The translations under genes and the position numbers were made by a program. A DNA stretch of 64,000 nt, taken from the NCBI RefSeq assembly GCF_900591205.1, contig NZ_UUPU01000066.1, forward strand, positions 34,864-98,863. The letters run 5' to 3'. The notes beneath the pieces are model-generated. The model did not search any database. It had not been told where the DNA came from and saw only the letters and a list, made by a program, of their open reading frames with translations. Below are positions 34,308 to 44,101 of this stretch, one piece after another. Origin of the DNA: Pseudomonas viridiflava. Its GTDB lineage: Bacteria > Pseudomonadota > Gammaproteobacteria > Pseudomonadales > Pseudomonadaceae. Position 1 is the stretch's first letter, and every line of letters begins with the position of its first letter.

Positions 34308-37300
34308 ATGAGCACCCATACTCCGCAGATTAAACGCACCAACCACTTTATCCGCAAGGTACTGGCCGACTTCCCGGTGCCCGGCGAGATAGCTGCCCGG
34401 TTGATTCGCGAACACGCTCAACCGTTCAGCAACGAAGAGCTGGACCCTGACAACACCCTGCTGGTCACCCTCGAATACAACACCGACAACCCCGATGCCC
34501 CCTTCACCGCCGCCATCGTCCAGTCAATGACCTTGACCGAGGCGATGATCGCCAACGCCCCGCAGGCCCCTGGCGGCCTGGTTAACATCACCGGGTTCTC
34601 CATGACCGCGCCGTATTTCAAGATTGTCCCCGAGTTGCCGCGCCTGATGGATAACCGAATCCCGGCGATGTTCAACGAAGAGTTCATCGCTGCCGGGTGG
34701 ATCCCACCTCGTCGCTATGAAGCGATTTACCTGCGCAGCGAGCCGCAGGCTTACGGGCCGAGCACTCAACTGGGCATCTCCCCCCAAACCTTTCGCAATG
34801 CCGTGCAATCGAGCAACTTTGAAACGGTTTACAACGACGCCATCACGGCGTTCTGGGACAAGCAGCAGGAGAACTACAAAACCCTGATGCGTATTTCCTT
34901 TATCGAAGGCTATCTGAATCAATTCGAGGAATTCACCCTGACCGATGAGGAGCGCAGCCTGGCAGCGCGGGCGGCCGGTGTCGCCAACACCAAGGACTTC
35001 AGCAACTTGTCCCTGGAAGACCTGCAGGGGCCTTATGTTCCGGATAAAAATCTGTCTCTGCGCCTGCTGCGCATCCATACCAGCGAAGCCACCGACATTC
35101 TCACCATCACCGACAACCTGAGCCAGATCACCCTGCTGTACATTCCGGGGAACTCTTCGCCCTTCCACGGTTTCGTTGACCCGGCATCCATGCGTGCGTG
35201 GCTGGTGAACATTGCCAAAACGGCGAACCAACGCAAAGCGCTCACCAACCATTTCGAAGCCGAAACCGTCGACTCCGGGTTAATTTACAGCGGCGTCGAG
35301 GAGGCCCTGGTCGGTATGACGGCCTTTCCTGGACCCGCCCCCACGTCCGGCTTTTTCAATAGCTTGTTGCCAGCCACCTATTGGGACCCGGCGCAATACA
35401 TCAACAACGCCATGTACCCGGCGCTGAGCGGCAACCCTTTCGACTACATAACCCGACAGGTCAAGGCACGTATGAGCAAGCTGATGGCGAGCACCATCGT
35501 TTCGCCTCTCGATACGCACAAGGCAAACACCCTGGAGGCCCTGGAAAAAGGCTGCCTGCTGGCGATCCCTCTGGCGCTGGCCATGCGATCAGCCTTGCTC
35601 GCGGAGTTTTGTTTCCTGACCCAGGGGATTACCGAGATGGCAATTGGTGCCGACGACATACTGAAAGACAAGCCCAAGGGCACAGAACGGATCATCTTTG
35701 GCGCCCTGAATGCGATGCCCGTGGTCGTCCACGGTATCGGCACCCAGGCCGCCGCCACCCTCAACAGCTTGCGCAGCCAACTCGGCAAGGCTGTCCGCCA
35801 GGTGAGCGGCAACATCAAGGTCAGTGTCATCGGTAGCAGTTCGACACCGTTGCAGGAGCAAGGCCGGATACTGAATACACGGCCCAAACCCAGCGGCTTG
35901 CAAACGGTGAGGATCCTCGGCGAATCGTTTATTACCTACCTGACCCCCAGCGAAAGCGGTTTTTTCGAACTGTTCATGACTGACCCGGCAACCCCCTTGA
36001 AACTCCACGCTACCGGGCTCTTCGCCATACAAAGCCCCGACCTGAAATGGCGGATCGCGGGGCTGAGCGGTGGTGGCGCGTTTCGCAACGGCTGGCAGCG
36101 CATTTACCGTTTTTTTGGCGGCCCCGCCCATTCAAGCCTATTCAACGCTTATGAAATGCCGACACCGCTGCGCGAAACCCTAGCGGGTATGATGAGCGAC
36201 AACAGTTCGTTTTCCCAAGACTACGAACCGCTTGGAAGCCAGCAGCAGTCTCTGCGGGACACCCGCAACCTGTTCTTTGAGAAAAGAAACAAATTGGCTG
36301 AAGACTCGACAGCCTTCTTTACCAACCGCACGTTTCCCCACGTGCGACCGGTATTGCCGAGCTTCAGCCTCGACGAGTCCCAAACCAGCATCATCCACAA
36401 ACTGTTGAGTAACAGCGACGGCCTGGTATTGGGCGAAAGCCATGAGACATTGTCGAGCAAGGCTTTCCTGATGGACAACATGCAGGCGCTGGCGCGAGAA
36501 GGGGTCAAGCGGATCTATTTCGAGCACTTGTTGACGGACGTCCACACACCACTGATCAAACTGTTCTATCGCTCCAGGACAGCAAACATGTCCGATGAGT
36601 TGAAAAGTTACCTGAGGGGCATCTATCCACCCCGGAGCGATAGCTATTACTCGTTTCAAAATGTCGTGATCAAAGCCCGGGAGGCCGGGATCAAGATTCA
36701 ACCCATCGACTGCACCGCCAGTTACATGATCAGGGACATGGCAGACGCCAACGGCACCCTTCGCCAGCGAATGATGAATTTCTACGCGACCGAGGTGATT
36801 CAGTGGACCCAGACCACCAAGAGCCACCCGGGCAAGTGGGTCGCGCTGGTTGGTGATAGCCACACCAACATCTATCAGGGCATTCCCGGGGTGGCCGAGC
36901 TGACCGGCAGTATCGGCCTGCGAATAGAGGATGCCCGCGCCGGGCAGCGACTGGGGATCGAGGCCGACCCAGGTCGAACCTCAAGCATGGGGATTGGCAA
37001 AGGTAACGCGACGGTCAAGGCCGATTTTGTATTACGGGTTGATAGCGCTTTATTGCAAAGACCTGCGCCGGTGCTGCCCGGCCCGTCACACAGCCTGACA
37101 GTCACATCGCCTGAGGCACAACTGAACAAACCTGGGCAGTTCCTGCTATCGGCGGCCACACCCAGCACGCCTGCGCGGATTCTCTACCGGTCGCGGCGAG
37201 GCAACATCCGGACCTTCGAGATCAGCCAAACTGGAGCACTGTTTTCCATCACCGCTCCGGGCTGGTCAATCGACCAAAAACCCTTCAACAGCCTGCAAGC

Positions 37301-37352
37301 CTTGGTGGATGCGCTTAAAGCCAGGCCCGGCGTGGAGCAGGTGCCCGACTGA
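34308..37352 (+). CDS. Large toxin-like protein with a ChaN/EreA-type domain
   Basis: A 1014-aa protein without a signal peptide. Residues 1-400 resemble the N-terminal region of large Pseudomonas proteins annotated as dermonecrotic-toxin/membrane-targeting domains (family by memory). Residues 416-437 are a hydrophobic stretch (LLAIPLALAMRSALLAEFCF). Residues 690-875 show a ChaN/erythromycin-esterase/PMT-C2-like pattern: LGESHE (709-713), YFEH (737-740), PIDC (799-802), GDSHT (849-853). The final 75 residues form a separate small domain. It lies between gfnR and ispD, a core region, and appears to be an inserted accessory gene. No immunity or chaperone gene is next to it. Target and delivery are unknown. 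Confidence 0.85.
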   Translation: MSTHTPQIKRTNHFIRKVLADFPVPGEIAARLIREHAQPFSNEELDPDNTLLVTLEYNTDNPDAPFTAAIVQSMTLTEAMIANAPQAPGGLVNITGFSMTAPYFKIVPELPRLMDNRIPAMFNEEFIAAGWIPPRRYEAIYLRSEPQAYGPSTQLGISPQTFRNAVQSSNFETVYNDAITAFWDKQQENYKTLMRISFIEGYLNQFEEFTLTDEERSLAARAAGVANTKDFSNLSLEDLQGPYVPDKNLSLRLLRIHTSEATDILTITDNLSQITLLYIPGNSSPFHGFVDPASMRAWLVNIAKTANQRKALTNHFEAETVDSGLIYSGVEEALVGMTAFPGPAPTSGFFNSLLPATYWDPAQYINNAMYPALSGNPFDYITRQVKARMSKLMASTIVSPLDTHKANTLEALEKGCLLAIPLALAMRSALLAEFCFLTQGITEMAIGADDILKDKPKGTERIIFGALNAMPVVVHGIGTQAAATLNSLRSQLGKAVRQVSGNIKVSVIGSSSTPLQEQGRILNTRPKPSGLQTVRILGESFITYLTPSESGFFELFMTDPATPLKLHATGLFAIQSPDLKWRIAGLSGGGAFRNGWQRIYRFFGGPAHSSLFNAYEMPTPLRETLAGMMSDNSSFSQDYEPLGSQQQSLRDTRNLFFEKRNKLAEDSTAFFTNRTFPHVRPVLPSFSLDESQTSIIHKLLSNSDGLVLGESHETLSSKAFLMDNMQALAREGVKRIYFEHLLTDVHTPLIKLFYRSRTANMSDELKSYLRGIYPPRSDSYYSFQNVVIKAREAGIKIQPIDCTASYMIRDMADANGTLRQRMMNFYATEVIQWTQTTKSHPGKWVALVGDSHTNIYQGIPGVAELTGSIGLRIEDARAGQRLGIEADPGRTSSMGIGKGNATVKADFVLRVDSALLQRPAPVLPGPSHSLTVTSPEAQLNKPGQFLLSAATPSTPARILYRSRRGNIRTFEISQTGALFSITAPGWSIDQKPFNSLQALVDALKARPGVEQVPD

Positions 37353-37353
37353 A

Positions 37354-38064
37354 TCAAACGGGCTGATTGGCCCGACGCTGGCGCAGCCATTCGAGGTCTT
37401 CCGGGCGGGTGACCTTGATATTGTCGGAGCGGCCTTCGACCAGGCGCGGCGCGTGCCCGGCCCATTCCATGGCGGAGGCTTCGTCGGTGATCACCACATC
37501 CGAAACCAGGCTGTCGGCCAGCGCCCGATGCAGTGCCCCCAGGCGGAACATTTGCGGGGTATAAGCCTGCCAGATTTCGCTGCGGTCCACGGTTGCAGTG
37601 ACGCGCCCCTGCTTGTCGGCACGCTTGAGCGTGTCCCGGGCCGGCACCGCCAGCAGGCCACCCACCGTATCGTCGGCGAGTTCATCCAGCAGTTTGTCGA
37701 GGTCGTCGCGGCTGAGGTTGGGGCGTGCCGCATCGTGCACCAGCACCCAATCCTCGTCGCTGGCGCCCTGGCCATGCAGGTACAACAGTGCGTTGAGCAC
37801 CGAGCCCGAGCGCTCTTCGCCGCCGTCCACCCGCACTATGCGCGGGTCGGTGGCGCAGGCCAGGCTGGGCCAATAAGGATCATCCACGGCAAGGCTGACC
37901 ACCATGCCCTTAAGGCCGGGGTGATCGAGGAAACAGCCAAGGCTGTGTTCGAGAATCGTGCGCCCGCCCAGTTGCAGATATTGCTTGGGACGGTCCGCAG
38001 CCATACGGGCACCCACACCCGCGGCAGGAATCACGGCCCAGAAGGCCGGTGACGAAATGCTCAT
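37354..38064 (-). CDS. ispD: 2-C-methyl-D-erythritol 4-phosphate cytidylyltransferase
   Basis: A 236-aa MEP-pathway enzyme. The CTP-binding start is VIPAAGVGARMAADRPKQYL, then VLVHDAARP and the substrate loop VITDEASAMEW. It overlaps ftsB by 4 bp, the common ftsB-ispD pairing. Its stop is 2 bp from the end of the convergent toxin-like gene, leaving no room for a separate terminator. Confidence 0.96.
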   Translation of the reverse strand: MSISSPAFWAVIPAAGVGARMAADRPKQYLQLGGRTILEHSLGCFLDHPGLKGMVVSLAVDDPYWPSLACATDPRIVRVDGGEERSGSVLNALLYLHGQGASDEDWVLVHDAARPNLSRDDLDKLLDELADDTVGGLLAVPARDTLKRADKQGRVTATVDRSEIWQAYTPQMFRLGALHRALADSLVSDVVITDEASAMEWAGHAPRLVEGRSDNIKVTRPEDLEWLRQRRANQPV

Positions 38065-38339
38065 TGGGCCAACTGGTAGAGGGTTTCGCCCTCCTTGACC
38101 ATGCCCAACTCATGACGAGCCCGCTCTTCAACGGTCTCCGTACCTTTTTTCAGCTCAAGCACCTCAGCATCGAGGACGCGGTTGCGTTCCAGCAGGCGTT
38201 CGTTTTCGGCGTGCTGGTCGGCAATTTGCTGGGTCAGGTCTTTTACCTGCGCAAAGCTGCCATTACCCACCCATAGGCGGTACTGCAGGCCAGCCAGCAA
38301 CAAGAGCAAGACGAGGAACAACCAATTGGGACTGCGCAT
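38061..38339 (-). CDS. ftsB: Cell-division protein FtsB
   Basis: A 92-aa divisome subunit. A single N-terminal membrane segment (LFLVLLLLLAGLQYRLW, about residues 7-23) is followed by a periplasmic leucine-rich coiled coil (residues 32-70). It forms the FtsQLB complex. The ATG at 38339 gives the standard MRSPNWLFL start. It is translationally coupled to ispD by a 4-bp overlap. Confidence 0.95.
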   Translation of the reverse strand: MRSPNWLFLVLLLLLAGLQYRLWVGNGSFAQVKDLTQQIADQHAENERLLERNRVLDAEVLELKKGTETVEERARHELGMVKEGETLYQLAQ

Positions 38340-38403
38340 CGAATATCGGGTATCCAGTGAAAAAAGACCGCCATGCAAAACTTTTGCAGCAACTGATAGC
38401 ACG

Positions 38404-38424
38404 AAGCCTGGAAGAACCAGGCTT
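38404..38424 (-). terminator. Hairpin after eno, possible terminator
   Basis: An 8-bp perfect stem, AAGCCTGG/CCAGGCTT with a 5-nt loop, lies in the 184-bp eno-ftsB gap. There is no T-tract on the minus strand, so termination is uncertain. Confidence 0.4.
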
Positions 38425-38523
38425 GTGCTTGATAGCCAACAGATTAGCGTCGAAATCTACACTGTCGTGAGTTTTCCGACGCAATCCGCCGACTTTTTAC
38501 CACGCTTTACCATCAAGTAGCGA

Positions 38524-39813
38524 TCAGCCGCGAAACTCGCTGCGACCGTTGTACTTGGCCTTGCCGGCCAGTTGCTCTTCGATACGCAGCAATTGGTTGT
38601 ACTTGGAAACGCGGTCGGAGCGGCACAGCGAACCGGTTTTGATCTGGCCCGCCGAAGTGCCCACGGCCAGGTCGGCAATGGTCGAATCTTCGGTTTCGCC
38701 GGAGCGGTGGGAGATCACGGCAGTGTAACCCGCAGCCTTGGCCATCTGGATCGCTTCCAGGGTTTCGGTCAGGGTGCCGATCTGGTTGAACTTGATCAGG
38801 ATCGAGTTGGCGATCTTCTTGTCGATGCCTTCTTTCAGGATCTTGGTGTTGGTCACGAACAGGTCGTCACCCACCAGTTGGATTTTCTCGCCGATCTTGT
38901 CGGTGAGGACTTTCCAGCCTGCCCAGTCGGACTCGTCCAGGCCGTCTTCGATCGAGATGATCGGGTAGCGCTCGGTCAGGCCCTTCAGGTAGTCGGCAAA
39001 ACCTTCGGAGGTGAATACGTGGCCTTCGCCCGACAGGTTGTATTTACCGTCATCGAAGAACTCGCTGGCCGCGCAGTCCAGGGCCAGGGTCACGTCGGTG
39101 CCCAGCTTGTAGCCAGCATTGGCCACCGCTTCGGAGATCACTTTGAGTGCATCTTCGTTGGACGCCAGGTTCGGTGCGAACCCACCTTCGTCACCCACGG
39201 CAGTGCTCAGGCCACGGGCCTTCAATACAGCCTTGAGGTGATGGAAAATTTCGGTGCCCATGCGCAAGCCTTCGGAGAAGGTCTTGGCGCCAACCGGCTG
39301 AACCATGAATTCCTGGATGTCGACGTTGTTATCGGCGTGCTCGCCACCGTTGATGATGTTCATCATCGGAACCGGCATCGAGTACACACCCGGGGTTCCG
39401 TTCAGGTTGGCGATGTGGGCGTACAGCGGCAGGTCCTGGTCCTGTGCGGCGGCCTTGGCGGCAGCCAGGGACACGGCGAGGATGGCGTTGGCGCCCAGGC
39501 TGCCTTTGTTTTCGGTGCCGTCGAGCTTGATCATCGCGTGGTCCAGGGCTTTCTGGTCCAGCGGGTCCTTGCCCAGCAACAGGTCACGGATCGGGCCGTT
39601 GATGTTGGCTACAGCCTTGAGTACACCCTTGCCCAGGTAACGGCTCTTGTCGCCATCACGCAGTTCCAGCGCTTCGCGCGAACCGGTGGAAGCACCGGAC
39701 GGCGCGCAGGCGCTGCCGATGATGCCGTTATCGAGAAGCACGTCGGCTTCGACGGTGGGGTTGCCACGGGAGTCGAGAACTTCACGACCTTTGATGTCGA
39801 CGATTTTTGCCAT
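38524..39813 (-). CDS. eno: Enolase
   Basis: A 429-aa glycolytic enzyme and degradosome partner. It starts MAKIVDIKGREVLDSRGNPT. The metal and active-site motifs are SIEDGLDESDW, LIKFNQIGTLTE and ISHRSGETEDS. Longer in-frame starts lack a ribosome-binding site and family similarity. It follows kdsA after 157 bp, which probably contains its own promoter. Confidence 0.98.
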   Translation of the reverse strand: MAKIVDIKGREVLDSRGNPTVEADVLLDNGIIGSACAPSGASTGSREALELRDGDKSRYLGKGVLKAVANINGPIRDLLLGKDPLDQKALDHAMIKLDGTENKGSLGANAILAVSLAAAKAAAQDQDLPLYAHIANLNGTPGVYSMPVPMMNIINGGEHADNNVDIQEFMVQPVGAKTFSEGLRMGTEIFHHLKAVLKARGLSTAVGDEGGFAPNLASNEDALKVISEAVANAGYKLGTDVTLALDCAASEFFDDGKYNLSGEGHVFTSEGFADYLKGLTERYPIISIEDGLDESDWAGWKVLTDKIGEKIQLVGDDLFVTNTKILKEGIDKKIANSILIKFNQIGTLTETLEAIQMAKAAGYTAVISHRSGETEDSTIADLAVGTSAGQIKTGSLCRSDRVSKYNQLLRIEEQLAGKAKYNGRSEFRG

Positions 39814-39970
39814 TGTTGTAAACACTCCAAAGTTGACGAAAACGACGCAGCTGAAGGAAATCTTTTGACCGACCGCAAGGGTGGAACAACGGGGCAGGCT
39901 TGCAGGCGACAAGGCTCAGGCCCATGGGCCTGAGCGTAAAACGAGGGAAAGTCTACCGGAGAAACGGCCG

Positions 39971-40816
39971 TTACGCGGTCTCTACCGTCGGAAAACTCTT
40001 GACCAGTTCATCCAACTGCTTGAGCTGGCCCAGGAATGGCTCCAGCTTGTCCAGGCGCAGGGCGCATGGGCCGTCGCATTTGGCGTTGTCCGGGTCCGGG
40101 TGGGCTTCCAGGAACAGGCCGGCCAGGGACTGGCTGATGCCCGCCTTGGCCAGGTCCAGCACCTGGGCACGACGCCCGCCAGCGGAATCGGCACGACCAC
40201 CGGGCATTTGCAGCGCGTGGGTCACGTCGAAGAACACCGGGTATTCGAACTGTTTCATGATGCCGAAACCGAGCATATCCACCACGAGGTTGTTGTAGCC
40301 GAAGCTCGAACCACGCTCGCAGAGGATCAGCTGGTCGTTACCCGCTTCCACGCACTTGTTCAGGATGTGTTTCATTTCCTGGGGCGCGAGGAACTGGGCT
40401 TTCTTGATATTGATCACCGCGCCGGTCTTGGCCATGGCGACCACGAGGTCGGTCTGGCGCGACAGGAAGGCCGGCAACTGGATGATGTCGCACACCTCGG
40501 CGACCACCGCAGCCTGTTCAGGCTCGTGGACGTCGGTGATGATCGGCACGCCGAAGGCTTGCTTGATGTCCTGGAAGATCCGCATGCCTTCTTCAAGGCC
40601 GGGGCCGCGATAGGAGGTCACCGACGAACGGTTGGCCTTGTCGAAGCTGGCCTTGAACACGTAAGGGATACCCAGTTTCTGGGTAACCTTGACGTACTCT
40701 TCACAGACCTGCATCGCCATGTCACGGCTTTCCAGCACGTTCATGCCGCCGAACAGCACCATGGGCTTGTCGTTGGCAATCTCGATGTCGCCTACGCGAA
40801 TGATCTTCTGGGCCAT
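39971..40816 (-). CDS. kdsA: 3-deoxy-8-phosphooctulonate synthase
   Basis: A 281-aa enzyme condensing PEP and arabinose 5-phosphate to KDO 8-phosphate for LPS. Recognisable motifs are FKASFDKANRSS and GVPIITDVHEP. It begins 5 bp after the pyrG stop and is clearly co-transcribed. Confidence 0.97.
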   Translation of the reverse strand: MAQKIIRVGDIEIANDKPMVLFGGMNVLESRDMAMQVCEEYVKVTQKLGIPYVFKASFDKANRSSVTSYRGPGLEEGMRIFQDIKQAFGVPIITDVHEPEQAAVVAEVCDIIQLPAFLSRQTDLVVAMAKTGAVINIKKAQFLAPQEMKHILNKCVEAGNDQLILCERGSSFGYNNLVVDMLGFGIMKQFEYPVFFDVTHALQMPGGRADSAGGRRAQVLDLAKAGISQSLAGLFLEAHPDPDNAKCDGPCALRLDKLEPFLGQLKQLDELVKSFPTVETA

Positions 40817-40821
40817 CAGGG

Positions 40822-42453
40822 TTACGCCTTCTTCTGATGTTGCGTCAGTGCTGCTTTGACGAAACCGCTGAACAACGGGTGACCGTCGCGCGGCGTCGAG
40901 GTGAACTCAGGGTGGAACTGGCACGCCACGAACCATGGATGATCCGGCGCCTCGACCACTTCAACCAGCGCGCCATCACCGGAGCGACCGGAGATTTTCA
41001 GGCCGGCCTCTTTGATTTGCGGCAGCAGGTTGTTGTTCACTTCGTAGCGGTGACGGTGACGCTCGACGATCACGTCCTTGCCGTAGCAGTCGTGAACCAG
41101 CGAACCCGGCTCCAGCAGGCAATCCTGCGCGCCAAGGCGCATGGTGCCGCCCAGGTCAGAGGCTTCGGTACGGGTTTCAACGGCGCCGGTGGCGTCTTCC
41201 CACTCGGTGATCAAGCCCACGACCGGGTGGCCGCTCTTGCTGTCGAACTCGGTGGAGTTGGCGTCTTTCCAGCCCAGCACATTACGGGCGAACTCGATAA
41301 CGGCCACTTGCATGCCCAGGCAGATGCCCAGGTATGGCACCTTGTTTTCACGGGCGTACTGCACGGCTGTGATCTTGCCTTCCACGCCGCGCAGGCCGAA
41401 ACCGCCCGGAACGAGGATCGCGTCAACACCTTCGAGCAGCGCGGTGCCCTGGTTCTCGATGTCTTCGGAATCAATGTAGCGCAGGTTGACCTTGGTGCGG
41501 TTGCTGATACCGGCGTGGCTCATCGCTTCGATCAGCGATTTGTACGCGTCCAGCAGCTCCATGTACTTGCCGACCATGGCGATGGTGACTTCATGCTCAG
41601 GGTTGAGCTTGGCGTCGACCACAGCTTCCCACTCGGACAGGTCCGCGCCGCCACATTGCAGGCCGAAACGCTCGACCACAAAATCATCCAGACCTTGCGA
41701 ATGCAGGATGCCCGGGATCTTGTAGATGGTGTCGGCATCTTCCAGCGCGATCACCGCACGCTCTTCAACGTTGGTGAACTGCGCGATCTTGCGACGCGAC
41801 GAGATGTCGATCGGGTGATCCGAGCGGCACACCAGCACATCCGGCTGCAGGCCGATGGAACGCAGCTCCTTGACCGAGTGCTGGGTAGGCTTGGTTTTGG
41901 TTTCGCCGGCGGTGGCGATGTACGGCACCAGGGTGAGGTGCATCAGCATTGCGCGCTTGGCGCCGACTTCGAAACGCAACTGGCGGATGGCTTCGAGGAA
42001 CGGCTGGGATTCGATGTCACCCACGGTGCCACCGATCTCGACCATCGCCACGTCGGCATCGCCTGCACCCTTGATGATGCGGCGCTTGATTTCGTCGGTG
42101 ATGTGCGGGATCACCTGGATGGTTGCACCCAGGTAGTCACCACGGCGCTCTTTGCGCAGCACGTGCTCGTAGACACGGCCGGTAGTGAAGTTGTTGTTCT
42201 GGGTCATGGTCGTGCGGATGAACCGCTCGTAGTGGCCCAGGTCCAGGTCAGTCTCGGCGCCGTCGTGGGTGACGAACACTTCACCGTGCTGGAACGGGCT
42301 CATGGTGCCCGGGTCAACGTTGATGTACGGGTCCAGCTTGAGCATGGTGACCTTAAGTCCCCGCGCCTCCAGGATGGCCGCCAATGAAGCGGAGGCAATG
42401 CCTTTCCCCAATGAAGAAACAACACCGCCCGTGACGAATATGTAGCGCGTCAT
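40822..42453 (-). CDS. pyrG: CTP synthase
   Basis: A 543-aa amidoligase. The N-terminal synthase domain starts MTRYIFVTGGVVSSLGKGI. The C-terminal class I glutaminase has the nucleophile Cys378 in LGICLGMQ and the His/Glu pair in FHPEF near residue 513. It converts UTP, ATP and glutamine to CTP. It is the first gene of the pyrG-kdsA unit; 273 bp separate it from tilS. Confidence 0.98.
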   Translation of the reverse strand: MTRYIFVTGGVVSSLGKGIASASLAAILEARGLKVTMLKLDPYINVDPGTMSPFQHGEVFVTHDGAETDLDLGHYERFIRTTMTQNNNFTTGRVYEHVLRKERRGDYLGATIQVIPHITDEIKRRIIKGAGDADVAMVEIGGTVGDIESQPFLEAIRQLRFEVGAKRAMLMHLTLVPYIATAGETKTKPTQHSVKELRSIGLQPDVLVCRSDHPIDISSRRKIAQFTNVEERAVIALEDADTIYKIPGILHSQGLDDFVVERFGLQCGGADLSEWEAVVDAKLNPEHEVTIAMVGKYMELLDAYKSLIEAMSHAGISNRTKVNLRYIDSEDIENQGTALLEGVDAILVPGGFGLRGVEGKITAVQYARENKVPYLGICLGMQVAVIEFARNVLGWKDANSTEFDSKSGHPVVGLITEWEDATGAVETRTEASDLGGTMRLGAQDCLLEPGSLVHDCYGKDVIVERHRHRYEVNNNLLPQIKEAGLKISGRSGDGALVEVVEAPDHPWFVACQFHPEFTSTPRDGHPLFSGFVKAALTQHQKKA

Positions 42454-42726
42454 GAAAAACCCTAGAAGTCTGCGTTAAAGCGGTCCGAGCCGCCGGGGAA
42501 AGCGAAGGAAGGCCGAAGCCCCCGATCACCTGCATTAATCACAGTGCACCTTTCAAAAAAACCGCCGCGTGGTGACAGACCAGTAATGAAGCACCGGTAC
42601 GTTGATCGCTACACATTTTTTGGAATCGCCCAGCAAAGACTGCTTGGTAATCGGCAACTGCTGCGATTCAGGCGAATCCACAGAAGTTGTATCAAGAAGG
42701 GAGCGTAGTCTACCGGAAAGGCTCTA

Positions 42727-44046
42727 TCAGCTCAAACCTTGATCGCAAGTCTGTGGCATCCAATCCAATTGCCACTCGCCGGGCGACTCGGCCCACGGCC
42801 CCGCAAGGCTTGGGACAGCCAGCAATTGCTCGGCCTGATACAGCAGCGGCAATCTGCCACGGACGAAGCCCGGCAAGCCACTTTCATTCAGCAGGCGCTT
42901 CAAGTCGCGCCGGCCTCGACCTGGCACTTCGATGATTTCTCCGCCTTGCCGATAACCGACCACCAAGGGGCCTTCAGGGGCCTTGCCGATAAATTTCAAC
43001 TGGCCATTGCCGGGTAACTCTAGTGGGTTTTGCGGATCGGACCAGCTCACCGATGCGTCGGAAAATTCCGACCAAGTGGAAGGCAGCCACCAGATCCGCT
43101 CACCGCACCGATGCAGCTCGCCCTCCGCCAGGCGCCATACGGGCTGGGCGTCGCCCTTGGCATCGCGCAGGGAATACCAGCCAGCCCAGTGGTCGGTGTC
43201 GGGTAACCGGGTCAGCGGGTTCAGCCAGCGGCGCAAGGCATTGCGCTGACGGGCATCGGAAAGTTCGCGCAATGCAGCAAGGGCCAATGACGGCAAAGGT
43301 AGCCACGGAAACGGCGAAGGCTGATCGGCTGCGTGCAGGTCCAGCACGGCCAACTCATCAAGCAGACCCTGGGCTTCGCTCAGGTGTTCGGCGGTGCGGG
43401 CCAGGCTCGTCACGGCTTGGGGCCAGCGCTCGGTCAAGGCCGGGAGCACACGATGGCGCAGGTAATTGCGCGAGAACCGCGGATCGGTGTTGGAAGGATC
43501 TTCGATCCACTTCAATTGGTGCTCATGGGCATAGGCTTCCAATTCACCGCGTGAGGCGTCCAGCAATGGCCGCACCAAGTACCCAGCCGACAACGGGCGA
43601 CGTCCGGGCATCGCCGCCAACCCACGCACCCCGGCACCACGTAACAGGCGAAACAACAGGGTTTCGGCTTGATCGTCGCGATGCTGGCCAGTAAGCATCA
43701 CCTCCCCTGCCCCAATCACTTCGGCAAACGCCTGATAACGCGCATCGCGGGCGGCGCGTTCAAGGCTGGCGCCGGGCTGCACTTGCACGTGCATAACCCG
43801 CAAGGGCACGCCCAGGCCGTCACATACGGTTTGGCAATGGTGAGGCCACGCGTCGGCGGCAGCTTGCAGGCCATGGTGGACATGGATCGCGCTGAGGGGT
43901 GGCAGGGTTTCGGTTTTTGCCAGGGTGGCCAGGAGGTGTAGCAGGACGGTGGAATCAAGGCCACCGGAGAACGCGATATGCCAGGCCGGGGCGTTGCGCC
44001 AGGGGCCCAGGGTTTGCAGGAGTTTGGCGGGTAGGGCCGGCTTCAT
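42727..44046 (-). CDS. tilS: tRNA(Ile)-lysidine synthase
   Basis: A 439-aa enzyme that makes lysidine-34 in the minor tRNA-Ile. The PP-loop ATPase motif is SGGLDS (27-32), followed by HVHHGLQ and the RDDQAETLLFRLLRGAG region. The C-terminal domains continue to the stop. It is separated from accA by a REPIN. Confidence 0.95.
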   Translation of the reverse strand: MKPALPAKLLQTLGPWRNAPAWHIAFSGGLDSTVLLHLLATLAKTETLPPLSAIHVHHGLQAAADAWPHHCQTVCDGLGVPLRVMHVQVQPGASLERAARDARYQAFAEVIGAGEVMLTGQHRDDQAETLLFRLLRGAGVRGLAAMPGRRPLSAGYLVRPLLDASRGELEAYAHEHQLKWIEDPSNTDPRFSRNYLRHRVLPALTERWPQAVTSLARTAEHLSEAQGLLDELAVLDLHAADQPSPFPWLPLPSLALAALRELSDARQRNALRRWLNPLTRLPDTDHWAGWYSLRDAKGDAQPVWRLAEGELHRCGERIWWLPSTWSEFSDASVSWSDPQNPLELPGNGQLKFIGKAPEGPLVVGYRQGGEIIEVPGRGRRDLKRLLNESGLPGFVRGRLPLLYQAEQLLAVPSLAGPWAESPGEWQLDWMPQTCDQGLS

Positions 44047-44101
44047 AACAAAGTACCGCCATCAATCTGGAATGCGATAAACCCAGCATACACAAAGCAA
44101 A

